A stretch of DNA of 64,000 nt from Amorphophallus konjac (GCA_022559845.1 CM040118.1:233973224-234037223); one strand, 5' to 3'. Positions 32,641 to 45,220 are shown, numbered from the stretch's first letter. The notes: generated by a model not told the origin, from the sequence alone. Translations and numbers: made by a program.

Positions 32641-33832
32641 TGATACCCAAGAGTACTCCCATGTCTGATTCTTTTTCAGATGAACAATTATTATCCATCT
32701 CTCACACCGCAACCTCTTGGTACGCTCACATTGTCAACTTCTTGGCAGTAGGACAGATCCCGGGAGGGTGGACTAAGCAGGAAAAGGATCACTTCTTTGC
32801 TAAAGTCAAGCACTATTTTTGGGAGGACCCAGAACTGTTTCATATGGGTCCTGATCAGATCATAAGAAGATGTGTCCCTGAGGAGGAACAACAATATGTT
32901 CTGAACTTCTGTCATAATCTCGCTTGTGGGGGACACTTCTCTGGAAAGAAGACTGCGGCTAAGGTGTTGCAAAGTGGATTTTATTGGCCCACTTTATTTA
33001 AGGATGCATATGAATTTGCCAAAACATGTTTGAGGTGCCAAGCTGTGGGCAGTAATTCAAAAATGGATATGATGCCGCTTAATCCCATTCTGGTTCTTGA
33101 AATCTTTGATGTTTGGGGTATAACTTCATGGGACCATTTTCACCATCCTTCGGGAATGAATACATCTTGGTGGCAGTCGATTATGTTTCAAAATGGATTG
33201 AAGCTGTAGCCACAAGGACCAATGATCATAAAGTGGTAATAAAATTTGTGAAGAAGAACATTTTCTCTAGATTTAGATGTCACATGACTATGATTAGTGA
33301 TGGGGGTCCCATTTCACGAACTTCCAATTCTGAGCTTTACTTCGCAAATATGGCATCACTCATAAGCTCGCTACCCCCTATCATCCCCAAACCAGTTGTT
33401 AGGTCGAAGTTTCCAATAGGGAGATTAAGAACATTCTGTATAAGACAGTTAGGTCGGATAGGAAAGAATGGTCTGAGAGACTAGATGATGCACTTTGGGC
33501 CTATATAACTACTTTTAAGACTCTCATTGGTATGTCTCCGTACCGCCTCATTTTTGGAAAATCCTGCCACTTACCCGTAGAGCTTCAACATAGAGCCTAT
33601 TGGGCCATTAAGCAAGTCAATTTTGACTTAACTCAAGCTGGAGCCCAGAGAGCCTTATAACTCAATGAACTAGAGGAACTAAGGAATTAAGCCTATGAAA
33701 ATTTCAGGATTTATAAATCTAAAACTAAGGCTTTCCATGATAAGCATACTCATAGGAAAACTTTTCATGCTAATCAAAAGGTTTGGCTTTTCAATTCACG
33801 GCTACACTTGTTCCCCGGTAAGTTGAAATCCA
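32641..33832 (+). pseudogene. Integrase, 5' part (element H)
   Basis: It has the HHCC zinc region ([16 protein letters not shown] ... CLRCQ near 32900-33040) and the core, starting near 33110 in another frame ([39 protein letters not shown]). After a further slip near 33360 comes [14 protein letters not shown] ... [18 protein letters not shown], ending at FPGKLKS where solo LTR L is inserted. Stops near 33658 and 33688 fit Gln or Glu codons. Confidence 0.8.
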
Positions 33833-35456
33833 TGTTGAGTAGTGGATAGCGGATCTAGAGGGGAGGGGTGAATAGATCTGTCCCTCTTTTCACAATGCAA
33901 CCCTCCTTAAAGCTAGATGATGATAATAGCAGCGGAATATAACTAGCTTAACGAAGGACACAAATGATTTACTTAGCAAGATGATTACGCAATATAGATA
34001 TTGAACTTAAGCATGCATCTAACACAAAACAATCGCACAAGCAAACCACAACACACGAGATTTTAAGGTGGTTCGGACTGAATCCCCAGTCCTACATCAA
34101 CCCCTCACCAAATCCGGTGAGGATCCACTAGTGTCACAAACTGAACCGTAAATCGGAAAGACCTCCGATTACCTTCCTACTAACCACCGGTAGGGATGTC
34201 AACACCGTAGATCGGATAACTTTCGATTGCCTTCCTACTAACCACCGGTAGGGACGATCTTCAGTTTCAAATGTTTGAGTGAAATGGAAAGAGAAAAAAT
34301 ATGAAAACACTCAAATAAGATGTAGAATATGCTCAAAGAGAAAAGATCTTGTCTGAGATTGCTGGAGCTTGAATCTGATGCTTCAATGGTATCTTCTTCC
34401 TTGTGAAAAGATCTTGCTTGGATCACATTGAGTTGATGAAGAAGATGAAGGATGTAGATTTGATCTCCCTTGAGAACGGGCTTCTTTGGATCACCTTTAG
34501 ATGATGAAGAGGATGATGGTTGCAGCTTTATCTTCACTTGGCTTGGGGTTGATCTCCTCTTGAAGTAGCTTGAATCACTTGAGGATTTGATGAAGAACTT
34601 CTTCCCAGAGTACTGTTCACAGCTACAGTACTCGAACTCCTCTCCCTTGAACACACCCTTGCAGCCTCCTTTGATCTCCCAAATGATCAACTAGGGTTTC
34701 TAACCCTCTTGCATGTGTTTTATAACCTTTGAATGGTCCTTGGACATCCCCCAGACCAGATCCACAATCTATGGAAGATTGCGTGACTTTGGGGTAAAAC
34801 AAATACAAGAAAAGGGGTTCTTCTCAAAGTGGAAAACAAAGTCAACATTGTTGGCTCGGGGCTGGCGATCGACCGCTACTGAGAAACGTTGTAGACGGAT
34901 GGTCCCTGGAATTTCTGGTCGATCGCTACTGGGCTGGCGGTCGACCGCCACTGAGAGAGCTGCAGACGGGGATCTGCTGGCAGGGGCGGTCGACCGCCCC
35001 TGTGCTGGCGGTCGACCGCCAGCTGGGCAGAACCCGGGTTTCCCCGGTTCACTCCGTCCACCCACTAGCTCAGTCCGCTTAAGTCCTTTAGCAGCCCGTT
35101 CTCATCTGTGGCATCAACCTTGACAGTCTTGAAGATTTCTATTGATTATACCAAACTGGGCAAAGTGACAGCCCGTTCTCACTTCGTTTCCCCGCGACCT
35201 GACCGCACAGGTCGATCCGCGTGCGAGGGCGCAATACTTGAGCTTTCACTTTTGCCATCTCCACTCCATTCCTTGGCATATCTGTCATGAAAGAATATCA
35301 AGTAGTTTAGTCATATAAGAGTGGTAAAACATCAATGACTTATAGTGTTTAGCCATTATCAAAATCAAGAATATTAAATAACTCAAATGACCACAGGATG
35401 ATGTCGAATGACCCAAGTGACTACAAGATGACTCAAATGACCACGGGGGCACAACA
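33833..35456 (-). repeat. Solo copia LTR L inside the integrase of H, TSD ATCCA
   Basis: 1624 bp from TGTTGAGTAG to GGGCACAACA, flanked by ATCCA at 33828-33832 and 35457-35461. It has the minus-oriented hallmarks CTAGAGGGGAGGGGTGAATAG (33854) and TTTTAAGGTGGTTCGG (34063). It contains no gag or pol, so it is a solo LTR left after LTR-LTR recombination. It separates FPGKLKS from WDGLFIVVKVF of the integrase. Confidence 0.95.
34840..35025 (-). repeat. GC-rich paired palindromes in LTR L
   Basis: GTCGAC cores start at 34918/34940 and 34989/35011, both 22 bp apart, with an eroded earlier unit at 34868; the second cores step 72 and 71 bp. The cores sit in perfect palindromes of 16 bp (34935-34950), 18 bp (34983-35000) and 20 bp (35004-35023). 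Confidence 0.9.
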
Positions 35457-35633
35457 ATCCATATGGGATGGACTGTTCATAGTTGTTAAAGTATTTGACC
35501 ATGGAGCCGTTCAAATTCTGAATCCACAAAATGGTCACATTTTTACTGTTAACAGTGAAATGTTGAAACCATACCTGGAAAATGAGGTGTTATCACCAAA
35601 AGAATCCATAGCATTATGTGATCAGGAATGAAT
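35457..35633 (+). pseudogene. Integrase C-terminal end (element H)
   Basis: After the ATCCA duplication the frame reads IWDGLFIVVKVFDHGAVQIL, then NPQNGHIFTVNSEMLKPYLE, the usual closing segment of Athila integrase, with a stop at 35629-35631. Confidence 0.85.
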
Positions 35634-36863
35634 TCCTTTTGAGCTTTCATGCGTCTGACTGAAGACGGTAAACTTAGCACTTCTGGGTGGTAACCCATGA
35701 TTTTTGTGATTTGATGTTTTATTTTAGTGTGTCTATTTTTCAGTTGTCAGGCAAAGAAGAGAAGGAGCCGTCGTCACTTCACCCCGCCCACCAGGTTATA
35801 TCCTTCCATCCCAACCATATTATCTGTTTACTTGTTCTCTGATCTTTCTATTGCTTATGTCATTGAGGACAATGTCATTCAAGTTGGGGGGGAGAAAAAT
35901 AAAAATTGTGTTTCACTTCATGAGAACACAACCTGATATGAGTTCTTTCTTGATATCCTGCATTGTTACAAAAATAAAAATAAAAAAAAGGATGAAATCC
36001 CCATTTGGAGTTTCATGATTCATGCCTGAATTGAAAATGATTCTAGAATAGAAAAGACTACAGAGAAGGATGGTGGAAAATTTAATCTAGCTATGGAAAA
36101 CTGATCTAAGAATCTCTTTAAAGTTCATGTGCACTTTAGAAAAATGAAAATTACGATGCACGCTAATGAAACAAGAAGGACAAGCCTTCTACTATTTTGG
36201 ATATGTTGCCTTATATTCAGCACTTCTTGAAGAAGAAATCTTTTATAAGCTTTCTGCCAAGTTATCTGTCATTACTTAGTGTAAAAGTATAATTGAAAAA
36301 AAATGAGAAAAAAAATACCATGAAAATACCCCAAATCTGAGTAACCGGACCTACTTCACCTAAGACGTGTTGAGGTTCGCGTCAAAAGGAAAATGGAACC
36401 TTGATCTACGAAACCAGCCTACTTCTCCAAAGGCAAGAGTCGAGGTTCACGTTAAACAGTGAAGGGTAGTGCAGCATCATGTGTGTTGAAAAATAAAAAA
36501 AATCCCAAAAGGGACAAAACAATAAGGCAGACAAAAAGCTAATAAGCGTAATGCTCTGATTAAGAGGTGCAGGGTTGAAAGGCACTTGCTTTGAATAGCA
36601 AATGGGGGATGCAATTATCTATGCTGTGGATTTAGTATTACACATGCACAATTGCTATTGAACTTTGAGTAGAATTCTTGATCATGTACCTTAATTTTCA
36701 TATCTAAGGCTAGTGTGTGTTAACGTTTCCGGATTCCTAATCTTTAGTTAATTCTGTGAAAGAAAAGCTGTATATGAAGGTCTGAACTTTGCAAACTCTT
36801 GTTGGTCCTAAATTTTTAATTGTTTGCATTGCTAAGGGACTAGCAATGAGTAAGTTGGGAGTG
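35634..36863 (+). other. 3' non-coding region and purine tract of element H
   Basis: It begins with the Athila-typical GACGGTAAACTTAGCACTTC phrase (35664) and TTGAGGACAATGTCATTCAAG, then TTGGGGGGGAG (35884), which looks like a central purine tract. No env-like frame is seen. The last bases AGTTGGGAGTG (36853-36863) are the likely polypurine tract before the 3' LTR. Confidence 0.75.
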
Positions 36864-38937
36864 TGATAAGCATGTATTTTCACATATTTATTTATGTCAC
36901 ATATATTATCTTTGGGGCTTTAACATATCTAATTATGCAATGTTCACAGTTAAACTCAGTATTACACTTAATTCAAATTTTTATGGAATTAATTAATTTT
37001 TTGAAACATAATTTAATTAGTGAGACTTGAGATATACTTAAGAGGGACAAATATTGCATGAATAAATATTTTTTGTCAAGGGGTCATATTATAATTCTTT
37101 TCTTTGTAAAAACTCTCACCAAAGTTCATATTTATTTATGCCCAGAGGACACGAAGTCGTTGTTCGTGATGGCAACATCAAAGGAAGCAAGCTCCTTGTT
37201 CACGTTTGTGCACGAAAAGTTGGCGCCGAAAGAGATGTTGGCCCTGGCGTGGAAATGCAAAAGGGAGGCATATTTTTCTATTTGTCACATCATACATAAG
37301 CAAAGGCAACAGCAAACAGCCGTAAATATGGACAGGTGCGGTCACACATGCAGCCACAGTAGCCATAGTTTTTTCCACGGTCTCATATATGAGGATGGAA
37401 AGCAGCAAACAGCCGAAAAGGTGGACCTTGGAGGGTGGGCTACATGGAGCTCTCTCACGTAGGTGGAGAAGATTTGGACATACATGTGGATGGCAGCATC
37501 AAATAGCAGCAAAAGTTGACATTGAGGGAGCTTCCACGGTATACATATGGTTAGTGGATGTGGTTCTCTTCCCTTCATGAGGATGCAATCACCACTTGTG
37601 CCAATAGTGAGCTCAAGCAAACAAATGTTATGTGGGATGTTTTAGTCTATAAATAGACTTGTGAGGGGAGTTCCTTTGGCCTTGTAAGAGTTCTTTTTTT
37701 TTGGCTTTGGAGAGTCACGTAATAGTGTTTTGGAGAGCTTATGTTTGTGAGTTTTGGGTTGTTGTAGTGTTTTGTATTCATATTGTTGTACTCTTAGTCA
37801 TTTTTAGCCCTTCACAGCCCCTTTACATGGATGTGTATTCTTTATTTCGAATTACTTTCTTCAGAAAAGTTGTCCATCTCTAAGTGTTCGTCATTTTCTC
37901 TTTCTTCCACTTTTCCTCAATCTCCACCGCTTTTGAGTTATTCCCCAATTTTCAACTTGCTATTTTGTACATTTACTGTTCATCCGAAGTGATAGTCTCT
38001 GCCATTCTTCCGTTTTGAAACCATTCCAATCCTCTTTTCTCTCTGAGTTCTTCATAGACATCCTTCCTCTCTTGTAGATATAGGTTTTCTCATTCTACCA
38101 CTTTCTCTTAATCCTTCTCGTTTTTAAGGTATAGTCAATTTTCTAAGATTCTTTCTTTTACAATTTTACTGTTCACCTGTGGTAGATAGATGCCGGTTTT
38201 TTATATTTTTCACCTTATTCCTCACGTTTTATGTCTCTGAGTTCTTCAGAAACTTTCTTTCCTTATTCGCCCTCTACAACATTCTCTTCTTCCACTTCTT
38301 CTAATTCGCTCTAGATTTTATGTTATTTGTCTTCTTCTAAACCCCTATTTTCAATATAATTTTATTGTGATTTCAACTTGGTCTTTTCCTACTTCTTCTA
38401 TCTATCTCCCTCTTCTCTATTTCTTCACACATTGCAAGACGATTATCCATCTCTCGGTCCTCTCACGGCGTCGGCTTCCAAGGCGGGGTGATCCACTCAA
38501 AGGCTCGACGAGGATATGGCGGCGTTCTTCATCCATCTCGTGGCTACAATTTTCTTCACTTTTCCTTTTTTATTTTAAAGTTATAATTTTCATTTTTCAT
38601 AGATTGTACTCTTTCACTTTCATAGAAATAAAAGTCATCTTTACAAGTTTTGGTATTTTCCTCTTTCTATCTCTTCCAATTTCTCTTCTTTACCCCTCTT
38701 ATATTCTTTAGTTTATTTTCATGCAATTTATTTCTTTTTCATTAGTTTAATCTCACTCAAAATTTGATTATCAAAGCATAAGGATATTTTCTAACTTGTT
38801 CTATAAAGATTTTTCCTCCTCATGGGATCGACTCCACTTACCACTATATATTTTATTTTTCCAATCTTTTAAATGAGTGAGTGCGAATATTTTTGAAATT
38901 GTGGCACGCCTTTTAAACGATGGGTTTGTGCGCATCA
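36864..38937 (+). repeat. 3' LTR of element H
   Basis: 2074 bp, TGATAAGCATGT to GCGCATCA, collinear with the 5' LTR. The flank ATGGC matches the left flank. Confidence 0.9.
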
Positions 38938-38982
38938 ATGGCACAGCCTTTATTCGGCAGATGATGCCTCGGCCAAAGATGG
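38938..38982 (-). pseudogene. Element J fragment between inserts H and K
   Basis: The minus strand reads IFGRGIICRIKAVP, which continues J's protease-RT linker. It is bounded by ATGGC (38938-38942) and GATGG (38978-38982), the target duplications of H and K. Confidence 0.85.
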
Positions 38983-39760
38983 TGGAGAGGGGGATTTCTG
39001 TAGCCCACCCAAAGAGCAGCCCAACAAGACCCAACAGGGTCCAACGACGCAAGCTCACCTGAGTGACAGCCCATAGGGCCCACTCAGGAAAGAAAAGCCC
39101 AATGAAAAAACACTCGAGGAACCAACTCTCCCTGGCGGCCCCTAGGCTCGGAGGGCCCGAGTGATGGTCAGGTCACAAGGAGGGTCCGGCCCAAGCCGTT
39201 TCCCCGCCCGGGAGAGACAGGCATTAGCCGACCTATTCGACCGCTCTTTCACCGAGCTATGCTCATCGCCCGGACAGGGCTGGTGTTTCAGAAGCTCGGC
39301 CAGACCAGATATTATCCGTTCGTGCTGCCGTTAAGAGTCCCCAACGGACAGGGGAATCAAGAAGCCGCCGGACTTCGAGGCGATAACGTTCCCACGATAA
39401 GGCCATGAAAGCCCACGTTGAGGACGTAACTCCCACCGGAGACCCCTCAGCTTACAGGACTCCTGAAGGCGGCACACTATTTAAACCAGGGATACCCTCC
39501 AGTGGAAGAGAGGAGCCATTAAGGTACTCATACACCCAAACTCCTGAGCAATCCGCTTCACCCTCTGGTGGAGAGGAATCTCGTGCACTAGTTTTTCTCC
39601 TCCCCATTTCTGCTTCCACCACAGCTCTACTGACTTAACCATCGGAGGGTTTTTCCCCAGGGAAACCCCCTGGGCCCTCTGATACGTTTCCCTGTCTTGC
39701 AGTTCATCTTCTGGTGATCCACAGCCCGCTCAGGACACAGCGCGAGATTTCGCCTCTTCA
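38983..39760 (+). repeat. 5' LTR of element K
   Basis: 778 bp, TGGAGAGGGGGATTTCTG to CGCCTCTTCA. The ACTATTTAAACC at 39476-39487 is a likely TATA element. It differs from the 3' copy at roughly 10 of the first 210 bases, with no length change. Confidence 0.92.
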
Positions 39761-39762
39761 TC

Positions 39763-39780
39763 TGGTGCCGTCTGTGGGAA
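39763..39780 (+). other. Primer binding site (element K)
   Basis: TGGTGCCGTCTGTGGGAA begins 2 nt after the LTR. The core GCCGTCTGTGG recurs in element M and, degraded, in J. I cannot name the primer tRNA with certainty. Confidence 0.75.
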
Positions 39781-39797
39781 ACGCACGAAGAGCCAAG

Positions 39798-41400
39798 ATG
39801 GTGAGAAGAAGCTCAGGGAGGAGGTCCGCCGTTGAGAGGGGTAAGGCCATGGTGGCGGCAGGAGATGGCCCCTCTAGGGCCTCACAGAACCCTCCCTCCA
39901 ACGCCAGCGTCCCCACCAACGGGCCGCGCCCCCTCCGACGGCGACGGGGGTACCCCCCAACTGTGGCGATGAGGTCTTCCAGGCCCTCAGTAAGACTCTT
40001 GACGTCCTTGTGGAGCTCATGAGGGCCCAGGCGGCAAGGGATGCCAGGTACCGAGCCCCGTCAATGAGCCCCCACCCGTCGAAGTGCGTCCCAGCATACC
40101 GCCGGAGGCCGCTTCACCCTCCGCGGTCAGCAGCTCATCCGCAACAACGTTGGAGGACCCTCGCAAGCTCCGCCCCAGGAGCAAGAGGCTTCCTCCACGC
40201 CCAGAAAAGGGAAACAGGGGGCGAGGCCTCCGCGCCCGAGCGCTGACGTTCCTGAGGATCGTCACGACGCTCCCCCCAGTCCCACGGCACGACCGCAGCC
40301 GGAACTATCCCTCCGACTGAGGGATTTCGAAGGACGTTTTACAGAACAAGAGCGCGCCCTCCGCGCCCTGCAGAAAACCTCTTTCCCGGAGGACGAGGAG
40401 AAATCCCCTTTCTCCGAATACATCTTGAAGGTAGAGGTGTCTCCCAGAACCTCCATTCTGACCTTCAAGCTCTATGATGGCCAGGGCGACCCAGCCGACC
40501 ACTACGATAGCTTCGACGCCCTGGTAACTTTGTATGGAACGCCGGATCCTATCAAATGCTGAGCCTTTGCGGCCACCCTGGTCCGAGGCGCTCGGGCATG
40601 GTTCCGGGCCCTCGCCCCTGGGTCCATCCCGGACTTCAGGAAATTCGGGCGAGTCTTCAAGGAGAGCTTCGCCGGGAGTGCCCCCCCAAGGTCAGTAGCG
40701 GGGCTCCTGGCCCTCAAACAGGCACAAGGGGAAAGGCTCCGGGCTTATGTCCACCGATTCAAATCGGAAGCCCTCAGAATTCCCCGCCTAGATATGGCCT
40801 CGGCCACAACCGCTCTGACCGGGGGCACCCGGCACGAGAATCTCCGCCGTGAACTGGTCCTCCACCTCCCTCGACCCTCACCGAGCTAGTGACTCTGGCC
40901 CTGCGCCACGCCGAGTGCGAAGAAGTACTCAGCGCTTGCCGAGACATAACCGGCTCGGGTCGGGAGGGGGACAAGAAGCGGGCCTCCGAGCCAAATCCTG
41001 GCTTGGGCAAGAAGCGCGATCGGGAAGGAGAGCGCAAACGGAAGTATGAGCGGTACACCCCGTTGACCGCACCAGTCTACGAGATCTATGAAGACATCAA
41101 AGACTCGGGACTCCTCCGCCAGCCCGAACCAATGAGATCGAAGAACCGCAAGCGCGACAGGCATTGCCTGTTCCACGGCGACCACGGGCACCACATCGGC
41201 GACTGCCACCAGCTCCAAGACGAGATCGAACATCTCATCCATCAGGGGCACCTGGCCCGGTTTGCAGCCGGGCGCAAAGAAGACCGAGACGTCGCCGAGG
41301 AGATCGACAACGCCCCCCGAGGGGTCCACATCAACGTCATCTCCGGAGGAACAGCATCGGGCGGCGACACCAGCCGAGGAAGGAAGCGTCATGCTGAGCG
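39798..41400 (+). pseudogene. Tat-type gag (element K)
   Basis: The start MVRRSSGRRSAVERGKA (ATG at 39798) matches J's MVRKSSSRRATGDRGKP. It contains LDVLVELMRAQAARDARY (frame changed), then the core from about 40327: DGQGDPADHYDSFDALV, ARAWFRALAPGSIPDF, LALKQAQGERLRAYVHRF, SATTALTGGTRHENL. One TGA at 40560 falls where Arg fits. Frameshifts occur between 39990 and 40330 and near 40870. The His/Cys segment CLFHGDHGHHIGDCHQL (about 41165-41216) precedes protease. Confidence 0.75.
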
Positions 41401-44400
41401 GGCCAGCCAGGCCTTAGAGCCCTCCAGGGGCCTGCCGTGGGAGCCCCAGGTCATAGTCTTCTCCGACCAAGACCTGGAAGGGCTGAACACCCCACATGAT
41501 GATGCCCTCGTTATCTCGGCCACAATAAACCATTGTAACGTAGATAGAATTCTGATTGACAATGGGAGAGCCCCCGATGTATTATCTTATGACTGTTTTC
41601 TCAAGATGGGGGAAGACCCATCCAAGCTCCGCCCGATCCGAACACCCCTCTGCGGGTTTAACGGCCTGGCCACTTACCCCGAGGGAGCCCTAAGCCTGTC
41701 GGTCACCATCGGCACCCCACCCAAAACCGTTACGGTCATGGTGGACTTCATAGTGATCAAGGGTATGATAGCGTACAACGCCATTTTTGGCTGAAAAATC
41801 CTCAGCCGAATAAAGGCCGTACCATCTACCTATCACCAGAAAATGAAGTTTCCCACCAAAAACGGGTTAGGGGAAGTCCGAGGTAACCAGGCCACGGCTA
41901 GAAGGTGCTACAACATCTCGGTGGAAGCCTCAAGGCTGGACGGGAAGGAAAAGGGCCCCAAGGGAGTCGAAGGGAAGACCGTAACCACCAAGCCTGGTGG
42001 CGAATTGCTAACGGTATTCCTAAATGATGACCCGGCCCTTGGAGTAAGGATCGGAGCCGACCTACCACCAAAGGAATAGCAGCAATACAAGAGATTTCTT
42101 TCTGAGTACATTCAGGTCTTTGCTTGGTCCGATGATCAACTCCCTGGCATACCAGAGAAGACCGTGATGCACAACCTCAGCCTCGACCCCACCGTGAGGC
42201 CCGTACAGCAACGGAGAAGGAAGCATGCGCCCGAGAAGCAGGCGATCATCAAGGCGCAGGTCACCAAGGGACAAGAGACTGGCCTCTTCAGACTAGTCTT
42301 GTACCCTACGTGGCTAGCCAATGTCGTCCTGGTGCCAAAAACCACAGGCAAATGGCGAATGTGCGTGGACTTCACCGATCTGAATAAGGCTACCCCCAAG
42401 GACTGCTATCCGCTACCGAGCATCGACCAATTGGTTTATTCAACCTCGGGCAACGAGATACTCAGCTTCCTAGATGCCTATTCGGGTTATCACCAGATCA
42501 GAATGAATCCAGAAGACGTCGAGAAGACCGCCTTCATCACCGACTACGGCGTGTATTGCTACACCCGGATGCCCTTCGGATTGAAGAACGCTGGAGCCAC
42601 ATATCAGCGGCTGGTAAATCACATGTTCGAGGGATAGCTAGGTCGGAACGTCGAGGCTTACATCGACGACATGCTCGTCAAGACCCCCAAGGCCCAAGAC
42701 CACTTCACCGACCTTGCCGAAACCTTCGGCACCCTCCTGGAGTACAACATGAAGCTCAACCCCGCCAAGTGCGCCTTCGGAGTAAAATCCGAATAGTTCC
42801 TGGGTTTCCTAGTCACTCAGTGCGGGATCGAAGCCAACCCCGACAAAGTCCAGGCCATCCTGGACATGCGCCCGCCCACGTGCGTGAAAGACGTCCAGCG
42901 TCTGACAGGGTGTGTCGCCGCTCTCAGCCGTTTCCTGTCCCGTGCGGCCGAACGATGCTTGCCCTTCTTCAAACTGATGAGGGGACCCAAGCTAGCATCT
43001 GCTACGATCGCATGGGATGAGCAATGCCAGACAGCATTCACCGAGCTTAAGAAGTTCCTGGCTTCGCCACCGGTGCTCTCCAAGCCCGTCCAAGGCGAAG
43101 TCTGGCTGCTCTACCTCTCGGCGACACCATCCACGGTCAGCTCGGTCCTAGTCAGAAATGACTCAGGAATCGAAAGATCGGTCTACTACACCAGCAAGGT
43201 GCTCAATGAGGCCGAACGGAGGTACCCCACCACCGAGAAACTCGTGCTAGCGTTGGTTACCTCCGCAAGGCACCTCCGACCCTACTTCCAGGGACACCCC
43301 ATCACCGTGCTAACCGGCGAGCCATTGAAGAAGATTCTGGCCCACCCCGAGGCCTCAGGGCGACTCGTCAAATGGGCCATTATGCTCGGGGCCTACGACA
43401 TCTCGTACCGGCCACGATCAGCAATCAAAGGCCAAGCGCTCGCCGACTTCATCGCCGAAAGCACCATCCCGGCCGAAGACAGGCCTCCGACCACGACCGG
43501 GCCAACCTGGGAACTGTTCGTCGATGGATCGTCCAATTCGGTAGGCAGCGGTGCGGGGATACTCCTGAGGTCCCCCGAAGGGATAGAGCTACAGTACGCC
43601 TTGAAATTCAACTTTCAGGCATCCAACAATGCTTTCGAGTACGAGGCCCTTATCTCGGGAGCACGCATGGCCCGACGGTTGGGGGTCGAGCGAGTCAGGA
43701 TCCACACCGACTCTCAGCTGGTCCCAGGACAGCTCAACGGTGAGTACGAAGCTCGGGAGGCCCCCATGATCAAATACCTTCAGTTGGTCCGGAGCCTGGC
43801 CCAACAGTTCGAGGTATTTGGGGTAGTCCAGATAGCTCGGGAGTAAAACTCTCGGGCAGACGCCCTCTCTCGATTGGCCTCCTCCTTAGACCCGGAAGGT
43901 ACACGATCGGTCCTCCTAGAAGAGCTAGAGCGCCCGAGCATCGACACGGAGCTCCTCGCTGTTGACTCGGCCACTCCAAGCGACTGGCGCTCCCCCTGCC
44001 TGTCCTGGCTACAGGACTCCCAAGAGCCCTCCGACTCTCGGGAAGCCCGCCGAATGAAGTATCAAGCTCGGCGCTTCGTCGTCCTCGACAACACTCTCTA
44101 CCGAAGATCGTTCTCCGGCCCCCTCCTGAAGTGCCTCGGTCCCGACGAAGCAAGCCGAGCCATCCAAGAGATTCATGAAGGCCTGTGCGGAGCGCACTCA
44201 GAGGCAAGGTCGCTGGCCAGAATCCTGTTACGACAGGGGTACTGGTGGCCCACCCTGCAGCGTGACTGCTCGGCCTATGTTCAACAATGCGACCGATGCC
44301 AGCGGTTCGACCACTTGGTCCATCGGCCGGCCACGGAACTTGTCACCCTAGCCGAGCCTTACCCTTTCGCTCGGTGGGGGATCGATATCCTTGGGCCATT

Positions 44401-45220
44401 CCCGACGGCCCAGTCCCAGAAGAAGTTCATCATCGTCGCCATCGACTACTTCACCAAGTGGATCGAGGCCGAGGCTACGGCAAGGATCACCGAGACAGTC
44501 GTTTGGGGCTTTGTTTGGAAATCAATCATTTGTCGCTTTGGCATCCCCCGAGTGATAGTAAGCGATAACAGTCGGCAATTCGACTCTCGGTATTTTCGAG
44601 ACAGATGCGCCGACCTAAATATCCGCAACCACTTCACTTCGGTCGCCCACCCTCAGGCCAACGGGCTGGTTGAAAATGCCAACAAGACTATCTTAAAAGG
44701 CATAAAAACCAGGCTCGGCAAGGCTAAGGGTAGCTGGCTCGAGGAATTGCCTAGCGTACTATGGTCGCACCGAACGACCCCCAGGATGGCAACCGGTGAA
44801 AGCCCTTTTCAGTTGGTATATGGCACCGAAGCCGTCGTTCCATTAGAGATCGCCAATCCGTCTCTCCGAGTGATCAGCTTCTCACCTGAGGCAAACGGGC
44901 AAAAGTTGCTCGAGAACCTCGACCTGGCAGATGAACTCTGAGAGATCGCTAACGTCCGAGCAACGGAGTACCGGCGCCGCCTCACTCGATACTACAACGC
45001 CAAGGTCCGAGACAGACGTTTCCAACCGGGGGACTTCATCCTCAGGAAGGCCGAAGCCTCTCGACCACAGGAGGCGGCGGGCAAGCTATCCCCCAACTGG
45101 GAAGGCCCCTACCAAGTGATCGAGACGCTCGGGAAAAGTGCGTACAGGCTAACTACAATGGAAGGGGAACCCATTCCCCGGACATGGAACGCAGCCGCAC
45201 TACGCAGATTCTATTTCTAA
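41401..45220 (+). pseudogene. Tat-type pol: protease, RT, RNase H, second RNase H, integrase (element K)
   Basis: A single frame runs to TAA at 45218-45220, broken only by stops at 41792, 42077, 42635, 42792, 43844 and 44939. Protease: LIDNGRAPDVL (about 41555), with Arg where Ser is usual. RT: KWRMCVDFTDLNKA, FLDAYSGYHQIRM, YIDDMLVK (42659). RNase H: PFFKLMRGPK to KGQALADFIAES. A second, archaeal-type RNase H, WELFVDGSSNSVGSGAG ... NNAFEYEAL ... HTDSQL ... ADALSRL (43509-43880), is a hallmark of Tat. Integrase has the HHCC region, then WGIDILGPF, VIVSDN and GLVENANK, and a C-terminus ending AALRRFYF. Confidence 0.88.

Larger units (their letters stand above)
24687..38937 (+). mobile_element. 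Element H: Athila-type Ty3/gypsy retrotransposon, TSD ATGGC
   Basis: A 14.25-kb insertion with LTRs 24687-26767 and 36864-38937, flanked by ATGGC at 24682-24686 and 38938-38942. It has a tRNA-Asp-like primer site, a 1.6-kb AT-rich leader, gag, protease, reverse transcriptase, RNase H and integrase in gypsy order, a long 3' non-coding region and a purine-rich tract. Integrase is split by solo LTR L. About a dozen stops and at least three frameshifts make it inactive. Confidence 0.9.

Noticed and set aside
35634..36863. Possible env-like ORF between integrase and 3' LTR of H
   Set aside because: Some Athila-type elements have an env-like ORF here, but no frame of useful length, signal peptide or membrane segment is present.
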